Shown here: positions 9,411 to 20,060 of the stretch, piece after piece
Numbering within the stretch: position 1 is the first letter of the stretch
Layout of the letters: every line of letters begins with the position of its first letter
Assembly: GCA_949372635.1 (NCBI GenBank)
Contig: CASIAB010000001.1
Span: forward strand, 238,332-302,331
DNA length: 64,000 bases
Source: an uncultured Pseudomonadales bacterium
GTDB taxonomy: Bacteria; Pseudomonadota; Gammaproteobacteria; Pseudomonadales; Pseudohongiellaceae
Reading direction: 5' to 3'
Position numbers and translations under genes: made by a program
The notes under the pieces: model-generated
Seen by the model: the letters and a program-made list of their open reading frames with translations, nothing else
Database searches by the model: none
Told to the model about the DNA's origin: nothing

Positions 9411-9947
9411 ATGACACAAGTCGGACACAACTTTGTTCCTAAGAACTCCTATACATTGAAAGAATTGGTAGATTGCGGCCAAGGTCGCCTATTCGGCCCT
9501 GGCAACGCGGCATTACCTGTCGACAATATGCTCATGCTAGATCGGATTGTAGAGATCGACGCAGACGGCGGCGTGCACGGTCGCGGTCAAATAATCGCTG
9601 AGCTCGACATAACACCCGAGCTTTGGTTTTTCGACTGTCACTTTCCCGGCGATCCGGTCATGCCTGGATGTCTAGGATTAGATGCCCTTTGGCAGCTATT
9701 GGGATTCTACCTCGGCTGGAGTGGTCACCCTGGCAGAGGTCGGGCACTTGGAGCTGGCGAGGTAAAATTTACTGGCGAAATACTGCCGACTTCAAAGAAA
9801 GTAGTTTACGAGTTATCGATAAGTCGACTTATTAATAGAAGCCTTGTCATGGGAATCGCCGACGGAACAGTATCTGTGGATGGCAAGACAATCTATACCA
9901 CCAAAGCATTGAAAGTTGGTTTGTTCAAGCCAGGAAGCTCATTCTAA
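9411..9947 (+). CDS. fabA: 3-hydroxyacyl-[acyl-carrier-protein] dehydratase/isomerase FabA
   Basis: Dehydrates 3-hydroxydecanoyl-ACP and isomerises the product to the cis-3 form, the branch point to unsaturated fatty acids. 178 aa from the ATG at 9411. A TTG at 9366 would extend it, but the ATG gives the normal family length and has GGAGG at 9392-9396 ahead of it. The active-site histidine lies in [14 protein letters not shown] (His77) and the catalytic Asp in GLDALWQ (Asp91); [12 protein letters not shown] and GLF near the C-terminus are typical. fabB follows, as in the standard fabAB operon. Confidence 0.96.
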   Translation: MTQVGHNFVPKNSYTLKELVDCGQGRLFGPGNAALPVDNMLMLDRIVEIDADGGVHGRGQIIAELDITPELWFFDCHFPGDPVMPGCLGLDALWQLLGFYLGWSGHPGRGRALGAGEVKFTGEILPTSKKVVYELSISRLINRSLVMGIADGTVSVDGKTIYTTKALKVGLFKPGSSF

Positions 9948-9990
9948 TGCAGGATCGATGAGTGATTCTTTAATGATCGAGGGAAATCGC

Positions 9991-11208
9991 ATGAAGCGCG
10001 TTGTCGTTACTGGTATCGGAATTGTGTCCTGTTTGGGCAATGACAAAGAGTCGGTACTAGATTCACTCAAAGCGGGCCGTAGTGGTATCCAGCACAATCC
10101 CACCTATGAAGAAATTGGCATGCGCAGCCATGTTAGCGGAACTGTGCAGATCGACACAGCTGAACTGATAGATCGCAAGATACTCCGTTTTATGGGCGAC
10201 GCCTCCGCTTATGCGTACCTCGCCATGGAACAGGCGATATCTGACGCCAACCTCACACAAGAAGAAGTATCCAATTTTCGCTCTGGATTGGTAGTGGGGT
10301 CCGGCGGCGGCTCCTCCGAAGAACAACTTGAATCTACAGATATCATGCGCGAGAAAGGTTTGCGCAGAGTAGGGCCTTACCGTGTAACACGTACGATGAG
10401 CAGCACCACGTCCGCTTGTCTGGCCACTCCATTCCAAATCAAAGGTGTCAACTACACGATCTCATCGGCCTGCGCGACCAGCGCACACTGCATTGGCCAT
10501 GGAGCCGAGCTAATTCAGCTAGGCAAGCAGGATATAGTTTTCGCAGGAGGCGGCGAGGCAGAACATTGGACAATGAGCCATATGTTCGATGCTATGGGCG
10601 CGCTTTCAACTAAATACAACGACACTCCCGGTAAAGCCTCACGCGCTTTCGATGCTGACCGCGATGGCTTCGTGATCGCTGGCGGTGGCGCGATTCTTGT
10701 CATGGAGTCTCTCGATCACGCCCTAGCGCGAGGCGCAAAGATCTATGCAGAACTGACCGGATATGCGGCAACCTCCGATGGTCATGACATGGTTGCACCT
10801 GCAGGCGAAGGCGGCGCACGCGCGATGCAGATAGCGACCGATGGCTTGGAAGGGTCAGTAGACTACATCAACACACACGGCACCAGCACACCGGCCGGTG
10901 ACGTCTCGGAACTACGCGCGATCAAAAGCGTGTTTGGTGAGAACATACCAACACTAAATTCAACCAAGTCGCTGACGGGGCATTCACTTGGCGCGGCAGG
11001 CGCACAGGAAGCCATCTATACCCTATTGATGATGGAGAATGATTTTATTGCAGCCTCGGCCAATATCGAAAATCTAGACGAAGAAGCGCAAGGAATGCCA
11101 ATCGCAATCGAGCGCCAAGATGACATTACCCTGAACCGCGTCATGTCGAACAGCTTCGGCTTCGGTGGCACCAACGCCTGCCTAGTCTTTGATCACTATC
11201 AAATCTAG
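9991..11208 (+). CDS. fabB: 3-oxoacyl-[acyl-carrier-protein] synthase I FabB
   Basis: Elongates cis-3-decenoyl-ACP and longer acyl-ACPs. 405 aa from the ATG at 9991, preceded by GAGGG at a 7-nt spacing; upstream in-frame starts would add an unconserved tail. The condensing-enzyme triad is intact: the cysteine in [12 protein letters not shown], the first histidine in [13 protein letters not shown], and the lysine/histidine region in [29 protein letters not shown] closes the fold. Together with fabA this gives the oxygen-independent unsaturated fatty acid route. Confidence 0.96.
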   Translation: MKRVVVTGIGIVSCLGNDKESVLDSLKAGRSGIQHNPTYEEIGMRSHVSGTVQIDTAELIDRKILRFMGDASAYAYLAMEQAISDANLTQEEVSNFRSGLVVGSGGGSSEEQLESTDIMREKGLRRVGPYRVTRTMSSTTSACLATPFQIKGVNYTISSACATSAHCIGHGAELIQLGKQDIVFAGGGEAEHWTMSHMFDAMGALSTKYNDTPGKASRAFDADRDGFVIAGGGAILVMESLDHALARGAKIYAELTGYAATSDGHDMVAPAGEGGARAMQIATDGLEGSVDYINTHGTSTPAGDVSELRAIKSVFGENIPTLNSTKSLTGHSLGAAGAQEAIYTLLMMENDFIAASANIENLDEEAQGMPIAIERQDDITLNRVMSNSFGFGGTNACLVFDHYQI

Positions 11209-11258
11209 GGACGCCTAAGGTAGGAAACTTATTCTTAGTTTAACTGGTCCAACCTAGC

Positions 11259-11750
11259 ATGAAGATAAATTCTACGTTTCGTATCATACTAACTCTGCTA
11301 TTTGGCAGTGTCCTGCTCGCAGGCAACGTCGCTCAAGCGCAGCTCGCACCTCGCACAATCTCGGGCCTAGAAGCGCAGCCCATTTCTCCACAGCCTCTCT
11401 CTGTGGAACTAGCTTTTCCTTTCTATGTCAGTGCCGCTAGCCCAGGGCGATACAAGATTGTATGGAACCTGCCAGATGGCCACTACCTGTATAGACATGC
11501 ATTCCAATTCACGCTGAGCCAGCAAGCCGATTCAGAAGAACTACCCGTAGAAGTCACGATACCGGATGGCCTGAAGAAAAGTGACCAGTTCTTCGGAGAT
11601 ATAGAAGCCTATTATGGCCAGCTAGATATCGGTCTCAGCCTTACTACCGTGCCGGGGCCGAACGCAAGAATCTTCATCGACTATCAAGGCTGCGCCGATT
11701 GGGGATTCTGTTATCCGCCGCAGCGCTTCGAATTTCTGCTCAGTCCATAA
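11259..11750 (+). CDS. Stand-alone DsbD N-terminal (alpha) domain, shortened dsbD
   Basis: 163 aa with a signal peptide (residues 1-27, ending AQA). The rest is the immunoglobulin-like periplasmic alpha domain of DsbD: YKIVWNLPDGHYLYRH, then GCADWGFCYPPQ with the conserved pair Cys145 and Cys151 that passes electrons to DsbC-type partners. The eight-helix membrane domain and the C-terminal thioredoxin domain of full DsbD are absent; the stop falls at the domain boundary and no remnant is visible before aroQ. A full dsbD precedes aroQ in Pseudomonas. Alone it would need another membrane electron donor, such as a CcdA-type protein encoded elsewhere. Confidence 0.8.
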   Translation: MKINSTFRIILTLLFGSVLLAGNVAQAQLAPRTISGLEAQPISPQPLSVELAFPFYVSAASPGRYKIVWNLPDGHYLYRHAFQFTLSQQADSEELPVEVTIPDGLKKSDQFFGDIEAYYGQLDIGLSLTTVPGPNARIFIDYQGCADWGFCYPPQRFEFLLSP

Positions 11751-11874
11751 ATGCAGGCCTTTCTTTCGCAAATAAGCGTGAATTGCATGCTATTTTCTGA
11801 GAAAATGCCGTCAAAATAGCTAATCAGGCTTCTCGGGAGAAAATTTACCCAGCCGCTACATTAGGGAAAAGAAC

Positions 11875-12315
11875 ATGGCATCAATACTAGCCCTGCATGG
11901 GCCTAACTTAAATCTTCTCGGTAGTCGTGAACCTCACATCTATGGGTCTGACACCTTGGACGACATTAATCAGCGTCTCGCAACAAAATCCGCGGAATCG
12001 GGTCATCAATTCGACAGCCTACAGGCTAACTCTGAAGGCGAGATAATCGACCGATTGCACGCTGCACGAAAAGACGGCACGGCATTCATGATCGTGAACT
12101 TTGGTGGATTCACCCACACTAGCATTGCTATCCGCGACGCGATACTGGCCTCCGAGATTCCCTTCATCGAGGTGCATCTTTCAAACCTATTCAGCCGCGA
12201 AGCATATCGACATCATTCCTATTTTTCCGATATCGCTGTCGGGTGCGTGATTGGCTTGGGCGCCCACGGTTACGAACTGGCGCTTCAAGCTGCTTGCAAA
12301 AAATTAGCTAACTAA
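11875..12315 (+). CDS. aroQ: 3-dehydroquinate dehydratase, type II
   Basis: Third step of the shikimate pathway. 146 aa, the normal length for the type II enzyme. LALHGPNLNLLGSREPHIYG holds the N-terminal substrate loop with the catalytic arginine and tyrosine region; NFGGFTHTSIAIRDAI and the catalytic histidine in IEVHLSNLFSREAYRHHS follow. The ATG has AGGGAAAAG just upstream. Position between dsbD-like and accB matches the conserved order in gammaproteobacteria. Confidence 0.96.
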   Translation: MASILALHGPNLNLLGSREPHIYGSDTLDDINQRLATKSAESGHQFDSLQANSEGEIIDRLHAARKDGTAFMIVNFGGFTHTSIAIRDAILASEIPFIEVHLSNLFSREAYRHHSYFSDIAVGCVIGLGAHGYELALQAACKKLAN

Positions 12316-12336
12316 AACTCTAAACGAGATATTCCT

Positions 12337-12777
12337 ATGGACATTAGAAAAGTAAAGAAACTGATTGAGCTATTGGAATCTTCCGACATCGCAGAAATCG
12401 AAATCAAGGAAGGCGAAGAGTCGGTTAGAATTAGCCGCGGATCCATCTCAATGCCTGCGCCTATGGCCTATCAGGCGCCGGCGGCTCCTGCAGCAGCTCC
12501 GACACTTAGTGCAGTAGCACCCGCTGCCGCTGCACCCGCAGAAGGAAATGCGATTAAGTCTCCTATGGTTGGAACTTTTTATCGTTCTCCCTCTCCCTCC
12601 TCTCCTGCGTATGTTGAGGTTGGCAAACATGTAAAGGCGGGAGACGTGGTCTGCATTGTCGAAGCGATGAAGATGATGAATCAGATTGAGGCTGATCAAG
12701 CAGGCGTGATCGAAGCCTTTTTGGTTGAAGATGGCGGACCGGTGGAGTTCGACCAGCCATTAATTAGAATTGTATAG
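12337..12777 (+). CDS. accB: Biotin carboxyl carrier protein of acetyl-CoA carboxylase
   Basis: Carries biotin between the carboxylase and transferase subunits that make malonyl-CoA. 146 aa: an N-terminal helical part (residues 1-38), an Ala/Pro-rich flexible linker (about 45-72) and a C-terminal biotinyl domain with the lysine in [31 protein letters not shown] is the characteristic thumb region. accC follows after 40 nt. Confidence 0.96.
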   Translation: MDIRKVKKLIELLESSDIAEIEIKEGEESVRISRGSISMPAPMAYQAPAAPAAAPTLSAVAPAAAAPAEGNAIKSPMVGTFYRSPSPSSPAYVEVGKHVKAGDVVCIVEAMKMMNQIEADQAGVIEAFLVEDGGPVEFDQPLIRIV

Positions 12778-12817
12778 TACGCAATTTGTGTGCTCAGCCT
12801 AATTCAAGGATAGCTTC

Positions 12818-14158
12818 ATGCTTGAAAAAGTATTAATAGCCAACCGCGGTGAAATCGCTCTGCGTGTACTTCGCTCTTGTAAAGAACTTGGAATCAAAAC
12901 TGTCGCTGTCCATTCCACGGCAGACCGGGATTTAATGCATGTTCGGCTCTCCGACGAATCGGTCTGTATAGGACCGCCCAGCCCAGCAGACAGCTACCTC
13001 AATACACCCGCTATCATCTCTGCAATGGAACTGACCGATGCCGATGCAGTGCATCCCGGCTACGGATTTCTATCGGAGAACGCCGACTTCGCCGAGCAAG
13101 TAGAGAACAGCGGCTTCACGTTTATCGGCCCAACTGCCGAGACGATTCGCCTGATGGGCGACAAGGTTTCCGCAATCGAAGTAATGCGTGGAGCTAACGT
13201 GCCTACTGTACCCGGCTCCAATGGTCCAATAGACAATAACAGCGAGCGCACGCTCTCGCTAGCCAAAGAGATTGGCTACCCAGTTATCATCAAGGCAACA
13301 GCAGGCGGTGGTGGACGCGGCATGCGGGTTGTGCACAATGAAGCGGCACTGCTCAAAGCGATATTCGTCACACAGACTGAGGCCAAGTCTTTTTTCGGCA
13401 ACGGCGTAGTCTATCTCGAGAAGTTTTTGGAGAATCCACGTCATGTAGAAATCCAAGTTATCGGCGATGGCAAGGGCAACGCGCTCTACCTTGGCGATCG
13501 TGACTGCTCTTTGCAGCGGCGCCACCAAAAAGTATTAGAAGAGGCTCCAGCTCCGGGCATTCCTGACAAAGTGCGCGCCAAAGTCGCACAGACTTGTATC
13601 CAGGCTTGCAAGAACATGAATTACCGCGGCGCTGGAACCCTAGAGTTTCTTTATGAAGATGAGGCATTCTACTTCATAGAAATGAATACGCGCGTACAGG
13701 TGGAGCATCCCGTTACAGAAATGATTACCGGTGTAGATATCGTCAAAGAACAACTGCTAATAGCCGGCGGTGGGCCGCTGTCTTACGCCCAAGAGGATAT
13801 CCATTTCCGTGGACACGCCTTCGAGTGCCGAATCAACGCCGAGGACCCGGTCACGTTTATGCCTAGCCCAGGCAAGATAAAGATGTTCCATCCGCCGGGC
13901 GGCAACGGAGTACGTGTCGATTCACACCTCTATAGCGGTTATAGCGTTCCTCCCCACTACGACTCTTTGATAGCCAAGCTTATCTGTCACGCAAACACTC
14001 GCGAGGCAGCACTAAAACGCACACAGGTCGCTCTAGATGAGATGCTGATCGATGGTATCCGCTGTAATATTCCACTGCATCAAAATCTTATGCGTGATGC
14101 CGAGTTTCAAAAGGGTTGCGTCAACATCCACTATCTAGAAAAGAAACTTGAATCCTAG
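12818..14158 (+). CDS. accC: Biotin carboxylase subunit of acetyl-CoA carboxylase
   Basis: ATP-dependent carboxylation of biotin on AccB. 446 aa, full length. Starts [19 protein letters not shown]; has the ATP-grasp glycine-rich loop [14 protein letters not shown], the [12 protein letters not shown] stretch, the metal-binding [14 protein letters not shown] and the C-terminal RINAEDP. Cotranscription with accB is the rule in this group and the spacing supports it. Confidence 0.97.
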   Translation: MLEKVLIANRGEIALRVLRSCKELGIKTVAVHSTADRDLMHVRLSDESVCIGPPSPADSYLNTPAIISAMELTDADAVHPGYGFLSENADFAEQVENSGFTFIGPTAETIRLMGDKVSAIEVMRGANVPTVPGSNGPIDNNSERTLSLAKEIGYPVIIKATAGGGGRGMRVVHNEAALLKAIFVTQTEAKSFFGNGVVYLEKFLENPRHVEIQVIGDGKGNALYLGDRDCSLQRRHQKVLEEAPAPGIPDKVRAKVAQTCIQACKNMNYRGAGTLEFLYEDEAFYFIEMNTRVQVEHPVTEMITGVDIVKEQLLIAGGGPLSYAQEDIHFRGHAFECRINAEDPVTFMPSPGKIKMFHPPGGNGVRVDSHLYSGYSVPPHYDSLIAKLICHANTREAALKRTQVALDEMLIDGIRCNIPLHQNLMRDAEFQKGCVNIHYLEKKLES

Positions 14159-14179
14159 AACCTCTCGAGTCTTCTCACT

Positions 14180-15076
14180 ATGGCATGGCAACAACTCAGG
14201 GTTCGGGTACGATCCGATCAGATTGAACCTCTAGAACAACTGATCCTGGATTATGGCGGTCTTTCAATAAGCTATTTGGATGCAGATGATCAACCGGTAT
14301 TTCAAAAAGATCCAGGTAGCACTCAATTATGGGATCTTGTTGATCTAGTCTGCCTATTCGAGAAAGAAATAAATCTCGATAAGCTGCTTCTTCTCCTGCA
14401 ACAACACCCTGCGATTGAAGACAAAGAATCTCTGACTCTCAAAACCCTAGAAGATCAGGTCTGGGAAAGATCTTGGATGTCAGATTTTAAGGCCATGCAG
14501 TTTGGCGAGCGCCTTTGGGTGTGTCCGAGCTGGCAGAAGCCGCCCGAACCAAATGCCGTCAATATCATGCTCGATCCCGGCCTCGCCTTCGGCAGTGGCA
14601 GTCATGCGACCACCAGTATGTGCCTACAATGGCTGGAGAAGAACATTCGCGATGACATTAAAGTAATCGACTATGGCTGCGGCTCCGGCATTCTCGCTAT
14701 CGCAGCAGCCCTGCTAGGAGCAGCTCAAGTCATCGCTGTAGACAATGACCCTCAGGCTATTACAGCCACCATCGAGAACGCGAAACGCAACAATATCCCT
14801 AAGGGCGTAATTGAGACTTACCTGCCCGACCAATTGCCTGACAACCCGGCAGGTCTTCTCTCAGACATACTCGTCGCAAATATACTCGCCGAGCCACTCA
14901 TGCAGCTTGCCGAAGACCTCTCTCACCTCGTAAAACCCCAAGGACAAATCGCCCTGTCTGGTTTATTAGCAGAGCAGGCTGACGGGTTACTTGAGCATTA
15001 CGGATTCTGGTTTGAGATGGACAAGGCGGTAATGAGCGAGGAATGGGCACGATTGAGCGGCACCCGCCTGAATTAG
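14180..15076 (+). CDS. prmA: Ribosomal protein L11 methyltransferase
   Basis: SAM-dependent trimethylation of ribosomal protein L11. 298 aa, matching the family. The N-terminal recognition domain (about 1-100) starts MAWQQLRVRVRSDQIEPLEQ. The Rossmann-type methyltransferase domain has DPGLAFGSGSHATT, the SAM motif VIDYGCGSGILAIAAALLGA, VDNDPQA and the motif IV VANILAEPL. It lies 21 nt after accC in the conserved accBC-prmA cluster. Confidence 0.96.
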   Translation: MAWQQLRVRVRSDQIEPLEQLILDYGGLSISYLDADDQPVFQKDPGSTQLWDLVDLVCLFEKEINLDKLLLLLQQHPAIEDKESLTLKTLEDQVWERSWMSDFKAMQFGERLWVCPSWQKPPEPNAVNIMLDPGLAFGSGSHATTSMCLQWLEKNIRDDIKVIDYGCGSGILAIAAALLGAAQVIAVDNDPQAITATIENAKRNNIPKGVIETYLPDQLPDNPAGLLSDILVANILAEPLMQLAEDLSHLVKPQGQIALSGLLAEQADGLLEHYGFWFEMDKAVMSEEWARLSGTRLN

Positions 15077-15173
15077 CGGGAAAGTGAGCGCGCTAGTGAG
15101 TTGACCTAACTGTAGGCAATACAAAGGGATTGACCTACAATCTCTTGCTAACTTTTCACTCGAAGTACTCCGC

Positions 15174-16886
15174 ATGTCGTTCAATGTAACTCAATGCCCC
15201 GCTTGTGAATCCACATTCAACACAAACTCTCGTGTGCTAGCTGCTGCTGCCGGTAAGGTGCGCTGCGGAGCCTGCCTCAATATATTTGAGGCCATCGATA
15301 ACTTCCTGATTCCAGAAGAGGCTGACGCAGCGCCAGATCAAGACGAGTCGGTCTTCGTAGGCAATGATCCGCAAGCGTTTTTCGACCCCTCTTCATTTCT
15401 TACTCGCAGCGCCTTGAGCGAAGACTCCTTTGTCACTATGGCCAGAGAACGGCAGGGAAGAGCAGAAGCCCCTGCTTTAGAGAATAGTTATGACGACGAA
15501 GACCCATCCATTGATCAGCCTGAACTCCTGCAGGCAAGCATTGCTAATGACAAAATCAACAAGGAATTCGAAGATAAAATTCTTGACTCCTTTGTGGCGC
15601 AGGTAACGGATGTTCATGAACTCACTAAACATTATTCTGCCGACTCCTCATTAGAGGAACCCATTGATCGAAAGCCAGAGCCAGAGCTGACAGATTCTGA
15701 AGAGACGCATATTGAGAGTAGACAACCGTTTCTTGGCATAGGTCTATCCGCTTCATTCACCTTTGATCCCAATGCTCCTCCCCAAGTGCGCATCGCTACG
15801 CCTAAAGCAGAAAGCCCTCCAGACCAAGAGACGGCTATCGAACAGCTAGTCGATCAGAGCTCTGCGAGTGGCTCCGAATCTTTTGGGGCCATTGAGAATC
15901 TAACGCAGGAGGAAAAACCGGCACCTGATGTGCTAACTCCCAGGGACTCTGTCTGGTCACCGATTAGTGATGAAATGACGGCCCCACTCTCAAATGAGGA
16001 AGCCACCCAATTTTTCGCTACAGAAAAAGAGAAAGAAGAATCAATCACTGAATCACTCCCAACTGCAGGATCAAGCGCTCTGTCAGAACCAATCGCCCCA
16101 GTGACGGACAACGAGAATCTAGATGTAGATAGTAAGCCACCAAGCCAAGAAATAGACGATATTCAAAATCTAGCCAAGCAAGAAAAACTTGGTAGCGAAA
16201 GTGTTGGTAAAGATGAAGGTCCAACCATTGAAGCGACACAGACAAGCGATCGAGTAATTGATGAAGACTCAGCACAGGCAATACGAGCTAGAGTGCTGGA
16301 AGCAGAACTAAGTGATGAGGAAGCCTTAGAAGCGATTCCTCGAGAAAATCTTACCGCCTTAGGAAGTATGTCTACACCCGTCGAGCTCTTAGCCAGAAAA
16401 GAGAGCCGCCTATTACGCAGCGCCCTACTCTTTTTATCCATCCTGCTACTGGGTGGCCTGCTTAGCTCTCAATATTTGTGGCAGCGTATGGAACTCTATA
16501 GCCAGCTTCCTCAATTACGCCCTCTCTACGAATTTGCCTGCATTTATTTAAACTGCGCACTGCCACAATACGCCGATATTGATTCTATTCGGAGCGAGAA
16601 TCTCACCGTACAGACTCATCCGACATTAGCGAACGGCTTGATGGTTAATACTGTCATTCGCAACTCCGCAGAATTCGAGCAACCATTTCCAATTCTTGTA
16701 CTCAGTTTCAATAGTGTAGAGAACAGCGTCATCGCACTGCGTGAATTTACTTCCGCTGAATATCTGGATCCAGGACTTCGCTCCACCCAAGCAATGCCTG
16801 CCAACACACCGGTGCAAATCCGCCTAGCTATAATGGACCCGGGACCAGAAGCGGTTAACTACACCCTGGCATTCCGCTGGCCCTAG
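15174..16886 (+). CDS. Zinc-ribbon (MJ0042-type) and DUF3426 membrane protein
   Basis: 570 aa. The N-terminus has a zinc ribbon, CPAC at residues 8-11 and CGAC near 33-36, typical of the MJ0042 finger. A long, acidic, low-complexity stretch (about 60-400, rich in Asp, Glu, Ser, Pro) follows, then one transmembrane helix (about 417-436) and a DUF3426 domain to the end. This gene sits between prmA and dusB in other gammaproteobacteria. Function is not established; a membrane-tethered sensor or assembly role is only a guess. Confidence 0.85.
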   Translation: MSFNVTQCPACESTFNTNSRVLAAAAGKVRCGACLNIFEAIDNFLIPEEADAAPDQDESVFVGNDPQAFFDPSSFLTRSALSEDSFVTMARERQGRAEAPALENSYDDEDPSIDQPELLQASIANDKINKEFEDKILDSFVAQVTDVHELTKHYSADSSLEEPIDRKPEPELTDSEETHIESRQPFLGIGLSASFTFDPNAPPQVRIATPKAESPPDQETAIEQLVDQSSASGSESFGAIENLTQEEKPAPDVLTPRDSVWSPISDEMTAPLSNEEATQFFATEKEKEESITESLPTAGSSALSEPIAPVTDNENLDVDSKPPSQEIDDIQNLAKQEKLGSESVGKDEGPTIEATQTSDRVIDEDSAQAIRARVLEAELSDEEALEAIPRENLTALGSMSTPVELLARKESRLLRSALLFLSILLLGGLLSSQYLWQRMELYSQLPQLRPLYEFACIYLNCALPQYADIDSIRSENLTVQTHPTLANGLMVNTVIRNSAEFEQPFPILVLSFNSVENSVIALREFTSAEYLDPGLRSTQAMPANTPVQIRLAIMDPGPEAVNYTLAFRWP

Positions 16887-17021
16887 CCAAAAAAAACTGT
16901 CGTCTGAACTAGACACGCAAAAAACCAGGTGCACAAAAAACAAACAAATCGCTTTAACTGGAAATGCGTCCCCGCTATCATGTTGGCCCTCATAAAAATC
17001 AACACAACTGTAATAATAAGA

Positions 17022-18026
17022 ATGATTGACGTCGGCCCCTACAAACTAAAAAACTCGCTATTCCTTGCGCCAATGGTGGGCGTCAGTGACACACCGTTCC
17101 GTGAAATTTGCACAGAAGCCGGCGCAGGACTAACTGTTGCAGAAATGCTGACGAGCAATGCAGAATTGTGGCAGAACGAATGCAATAAACTAAAGCGCGT
17201 AAAACCTGCAGGCATTGGACCTCATGTCGTACAAATTGCGGGATCCGATCCAGAGTTGATGGCTCATGCTGCAGCGTTAAATGCAGAACTAGGTGCCGAT
17301 GGCATCGATATCAATATGGGCTGTCCCGCGAAGAAAGTACTTAAAAAAGCAGCAGGGTCCGCACTACTTAAAGATACCAAATTAGTAGAACGAATATTAA
17401 AAGCAGTAGTCTCTCGCGTGGATATTCCAGTGACGCTGAAGATACGCACTGGCTGGAGCCCCGAAACAAGAAATGGTGTTGAGATCGCAAAGATCGCAGA
17501 GGGTAGCGGCATAAGTATACTCACAGTGCATGGTCGGACCCGTGAATGCCGCTTCAAGGGTTACGCAGAGTACGACACCATTGCAGAAATTAAGAACGTC
17601 GTCTCGATCCCTGTAATCGCTAACGGTGATATAGATTCACCACGCAAGGCCGCGGCGGTTATTAAGCACACTCAGGCAGATGGATTGATGGTCGGTCGTT
17701 CCGCGCAGGGTAGGCCATGGATATTCGCAGAGATAGAACATTACCTCGCTACCGGAAAAACACTTCCCGACATCGATCTAAAAACTCGTCTCGATATAAT
17801 CTTTTCACACCTTATGAAACTTCACAGTTTCTATGGCGACGTGAAAGGAGTATGGTATGCACGTAAGCATGTTGCCGCGTATGTAAAAGAATTATTAGAA
17901 TCGCGTGAATTTATGAAGAACTTTAATACTATTGAGTCCCCTACCGCACAACTCGACAGCGTCAATGCGTACTTCTCTCGGCTAGATGATGGTCAAAAAA
18001 TCGTACAGGGAGCTGAAGCTGCGTGA
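17022..18026 (+). CDS. dusB: tRNA-dihydrouridine synthase B
   Basis: FMN-dependent reduction of uridine in tRNA D-loops. 334 aa from the ATG at 17022; a GTG at 16929 would add 31 unconserved residues. Family signatures: LAPMVGVSDTPFR, INMGCPAKKVLKKAAGSALL with the catalytic cysteine, TLKIRTGW, TVHGRTREC, VIANGDI and DGLMVGRSAQGRPW. Its TGA overlaps the GTG start of fis, giving the dusB-fis operon known in enteric and pseudomonad relatives. Confidence 0.95.
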   Translation: MIDVGPYKLKNSLFLAPMVGVSDTPFREICTEAGAGLTVAEMLTSNAELWQNECNKLKRVKPAGIGPHVVQIAGSDPELMAHAAALNAELGADGIDINMGCPAKKVLKKAAGSALLKDTKLVERILKAVVSRVDIPVTLKIRTGWSPETRNGVEIAKIAEGSGISILTVHGRTRECRFKGYAEYDTIAEIKNVVSIPVIANGDIDSPRKAAAVIKHTQADGLMVGRSAQGRPWIFAEIEHYLATGKTLPDIDLKTRLDIIFSHLMKLHSFYGDVKGVWYARKHVAAYVKELLESREFMKNFNTIESPTAQLDSVNAYFSRLDDGQKIVQGAEAA

Positions 18027-18325
18027 ATAAATTCGATAGTATTGCAAACCAACTTGAGCCGACGCAAGCTCAAGACCACACCCCTACTGCACAACAAGGA
18101 AATACACTTAGAGCTGAAGTCGGACGATCACTAAGCCGCTATTTTGAAAATATCGAAAATGAGGCCGTTACCAACCTTCACCACTTAGTCATTTCAGAGG
18201 TAGAGTCCCCTCTGATTGAGGCTGTAATGGGTTATTGCGGCCACAATCAAAGCAAGGCATCTATCATGCTTGGCTTGAACCGTGGTACGCTACGGACAAA
18301 ATTAAAGCTATACGGTTTACTGTAA
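18023..18325 (+). CDS. fis: DNA-binding protein Fis
   Basis: Nucleoid-associated regulator and DNA-bending protein. 100 aa, with the conserved C-terminal helix-turn-helix YCGHNQSKASIMLGLNRGT and RTKLKLYGLL at the very end. The start is a GTG at 18023 overlapping the dusB stop (GTGA), so translation is probably coupled to dusB. The N-terminal 30 residues are less conserved, as usual. Confidence 0.95.
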   Translation: MNKFDSIANQLEPTQAQDHTPTAQQGNTLRAEVGRSLSRYFENIENEAVTNLHHLVISEVESPLIEAVMGYCGHNQSKASIMLGLNRGTLRTKLKLYGLL

Positions 18326-18458
18326 ATTCCATCGATCGGCCCTCTAAAGTTATTCTCATCGAGCTCATCTAAGGCATTCGTGTTAGTGAGATCGGCAGAA
18401 ATCTAGATAGTCGGTTTTGCATCAACCCCAACTAAGCCCATAAGCAAAAGATAGCCCT

Positions 18459-20033
18459 ATGACAACAGAAAAATCTGCTGCCATTCGTCGTGCATTGATT
18501 AGCGTCTCCGACAAGACTGGCATTGTTACCTTCGCAAAAGCTCTCCATAAATTTAACATCGAGATACTCTCCACTGGGGGCACTTATAAGCTGCTCGCTG
18601 CCGAGGGCGTCCCAGCGATGGAAATCTCAGAATACACCGGTTTTCCAGAAATGATGGACGGCAGGGTTAAGACTCTGCACCCGAAGGTCCATGGCGGCAT
18701 CCTAGCCCGCCGCGATCAAGACCGGGCGGTAATGGAGGAGCATGACATACCTCCGATCGATCTAGTGGTGGTCAACCTCTACCCCTTCGAAGCCACCGTA
18801 GCAAATCCAAACTGTGATTTACTAACGGCTATCGAGAACATCGATATTGGCGGTCCTACCATGCTTCGAGCAGCTGCAAAGAACAATCGCTTCGTAGCTG
18901 TCGTGGTAAACCCTTCAGACTATGACGGCATCGTTGATCTGTTACAAGACAATGAAGGCAGCCTCGACCAAGAGACTCGATTTGACCTCGCCGTAAAGAC
19001 GTTTGAACACACGGCGGCGTATGATGGCGCCATCGCCAATTACCTCGGCGCGAAAATCGACCCTAAATCGAACTTTCCTAGGACATTTAACACGCAATTT
19101 CTGAAGACCCAAGAAATGCGCTACGGAGAGAACCCACACCAAAATGCCGCCTTTTATATAGAAAGAAAACCAAATGAGACGAGCATCAGCACCGCAGAGC
19201 AGTTGCAGGGCAAGGCACTTTCTTATAACAATATCGCCGATACCGATGCGGCTTTAGAATGTGTTAAATCATTCAGTGAGCCTGCCTGCGTCATCGTGAA
19301 ACATGCGAACCCTTGCGGAGTTGCCATAGCGGAGTCGCCGTTAAAGGCTTACGAACTCGCCTTTCAGACCGACCCAACTTCTGCCTTCGGCGGAATCATC
19401 GCGTTCAATCGCGAGCTAGACGCACAAACAGCACAGCGCATCGTCGATAAGCAATTTACCGAAGTAATCATAGCACCTTCGATTTCCGATGCTGCGCTTG
19501 AAATTACGGCAGCAAAGAAGAATGTGCGGGTACTACGCTGCGGCCAATGGCAGAAGCACAGAGAAGAAGCACTGGACTATAAGCGCGTCAATGGTGGGCT
19601 CTTGTTACAGGATCGCGACATTCACCAAATTTCTCGCGACGATCTAAAAGTCGTTAGCGCTCGCGCACCTACCGAGGAAGAAATCCGCGACCTATTGTTC
19701 GCCTGGTCTGTTGCGCAATATGTAAAATCGAATGCCATCGTCTACTGCAAGAACAATCAAACCATTGGCATCGGTGCTGGACAAATGAGTCGGGTCTACA
19801 GCGCGAAGATTGCCGGCATCAAGGCATTCGACGAAAATCTAATAGTAAAAGATTCCGTGATGGCATCAGATGCCTTCTTTCCTTTCCGCGACGGCATAGA
19901 CGCGGCTGCTGAAGCAGGCATCGCCGCAGTCATACAGCCTGGCGGATCGATGCGTGATAACGAGGTTATCACCGCTGCCGATGATGCAAATATAGCGATG
20001 GTATTCACCTCCATCCGGCACTTCCGTCACTAG
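18459..20033 (+). CDS. purH: Bifunctional AICAR transformylase / IMP cyclohydrolase
   Basis: Last two steps of IMP synthesis. 524 aa, normal length. The N-terminal cyclohydrolase part has [27 protein letters not shown] and [20 protein letters not shown]. The C-terminal transformylase part has the catalytic Lys-His in [13 protein letters not shown], then [13 protein letters not shown] and [11 protein letters not shown]. purD follows after 27 nt on the same strand, the standard purHD pair. Confidence 0.97.
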   Translation: MTTEKSAAIRRALISVSDKTGIVTFAKALHKFNIEILSTGGTYKLLAAEGVPAMEISEYTGFPEMMDGRVKTLHPKVHGGILARRDQDRAVMEEHDIPPIDLVVVNLYPFEATVANPNCDLLTAIENIDIGGPTMLRAAAKNNRFVAVVVNPSDYDGIVDLLQDNEGSLDQETRFDLAVKTFEHTAAYDGAIANYLGAKIDPKSNFPRTFNTQFLKTQEMRYGENPHQNAAFYIERKPNETSISTAEQLQGKALSYNNIADTDAALECVKSFSEPACVIVKHANPCGVAIAESPLKAYELAFQTDPTSAFGGIIAFNRELDAQTAQRIVDKQFTEVIIAPSISDAALEITAAKKNVRVLRCGQWQKHREEALDYKRVNGGLLLQDRDIHQISRDDLKVVSARAPTEEEIRDLLFAWSVAQYVKSNAIVYCKNNQTIGIGAGQMSRVYSAKIAGIKAFDENLIVKDSVMASDAFFPFRDGIDAAAEAGIAAVIQPGGSMRDNEVITAADDANIAMVFTSIRHFRH

Positions 20034-20060
20034 TCCCGCACTCAAAACGAGATCGAAGCC

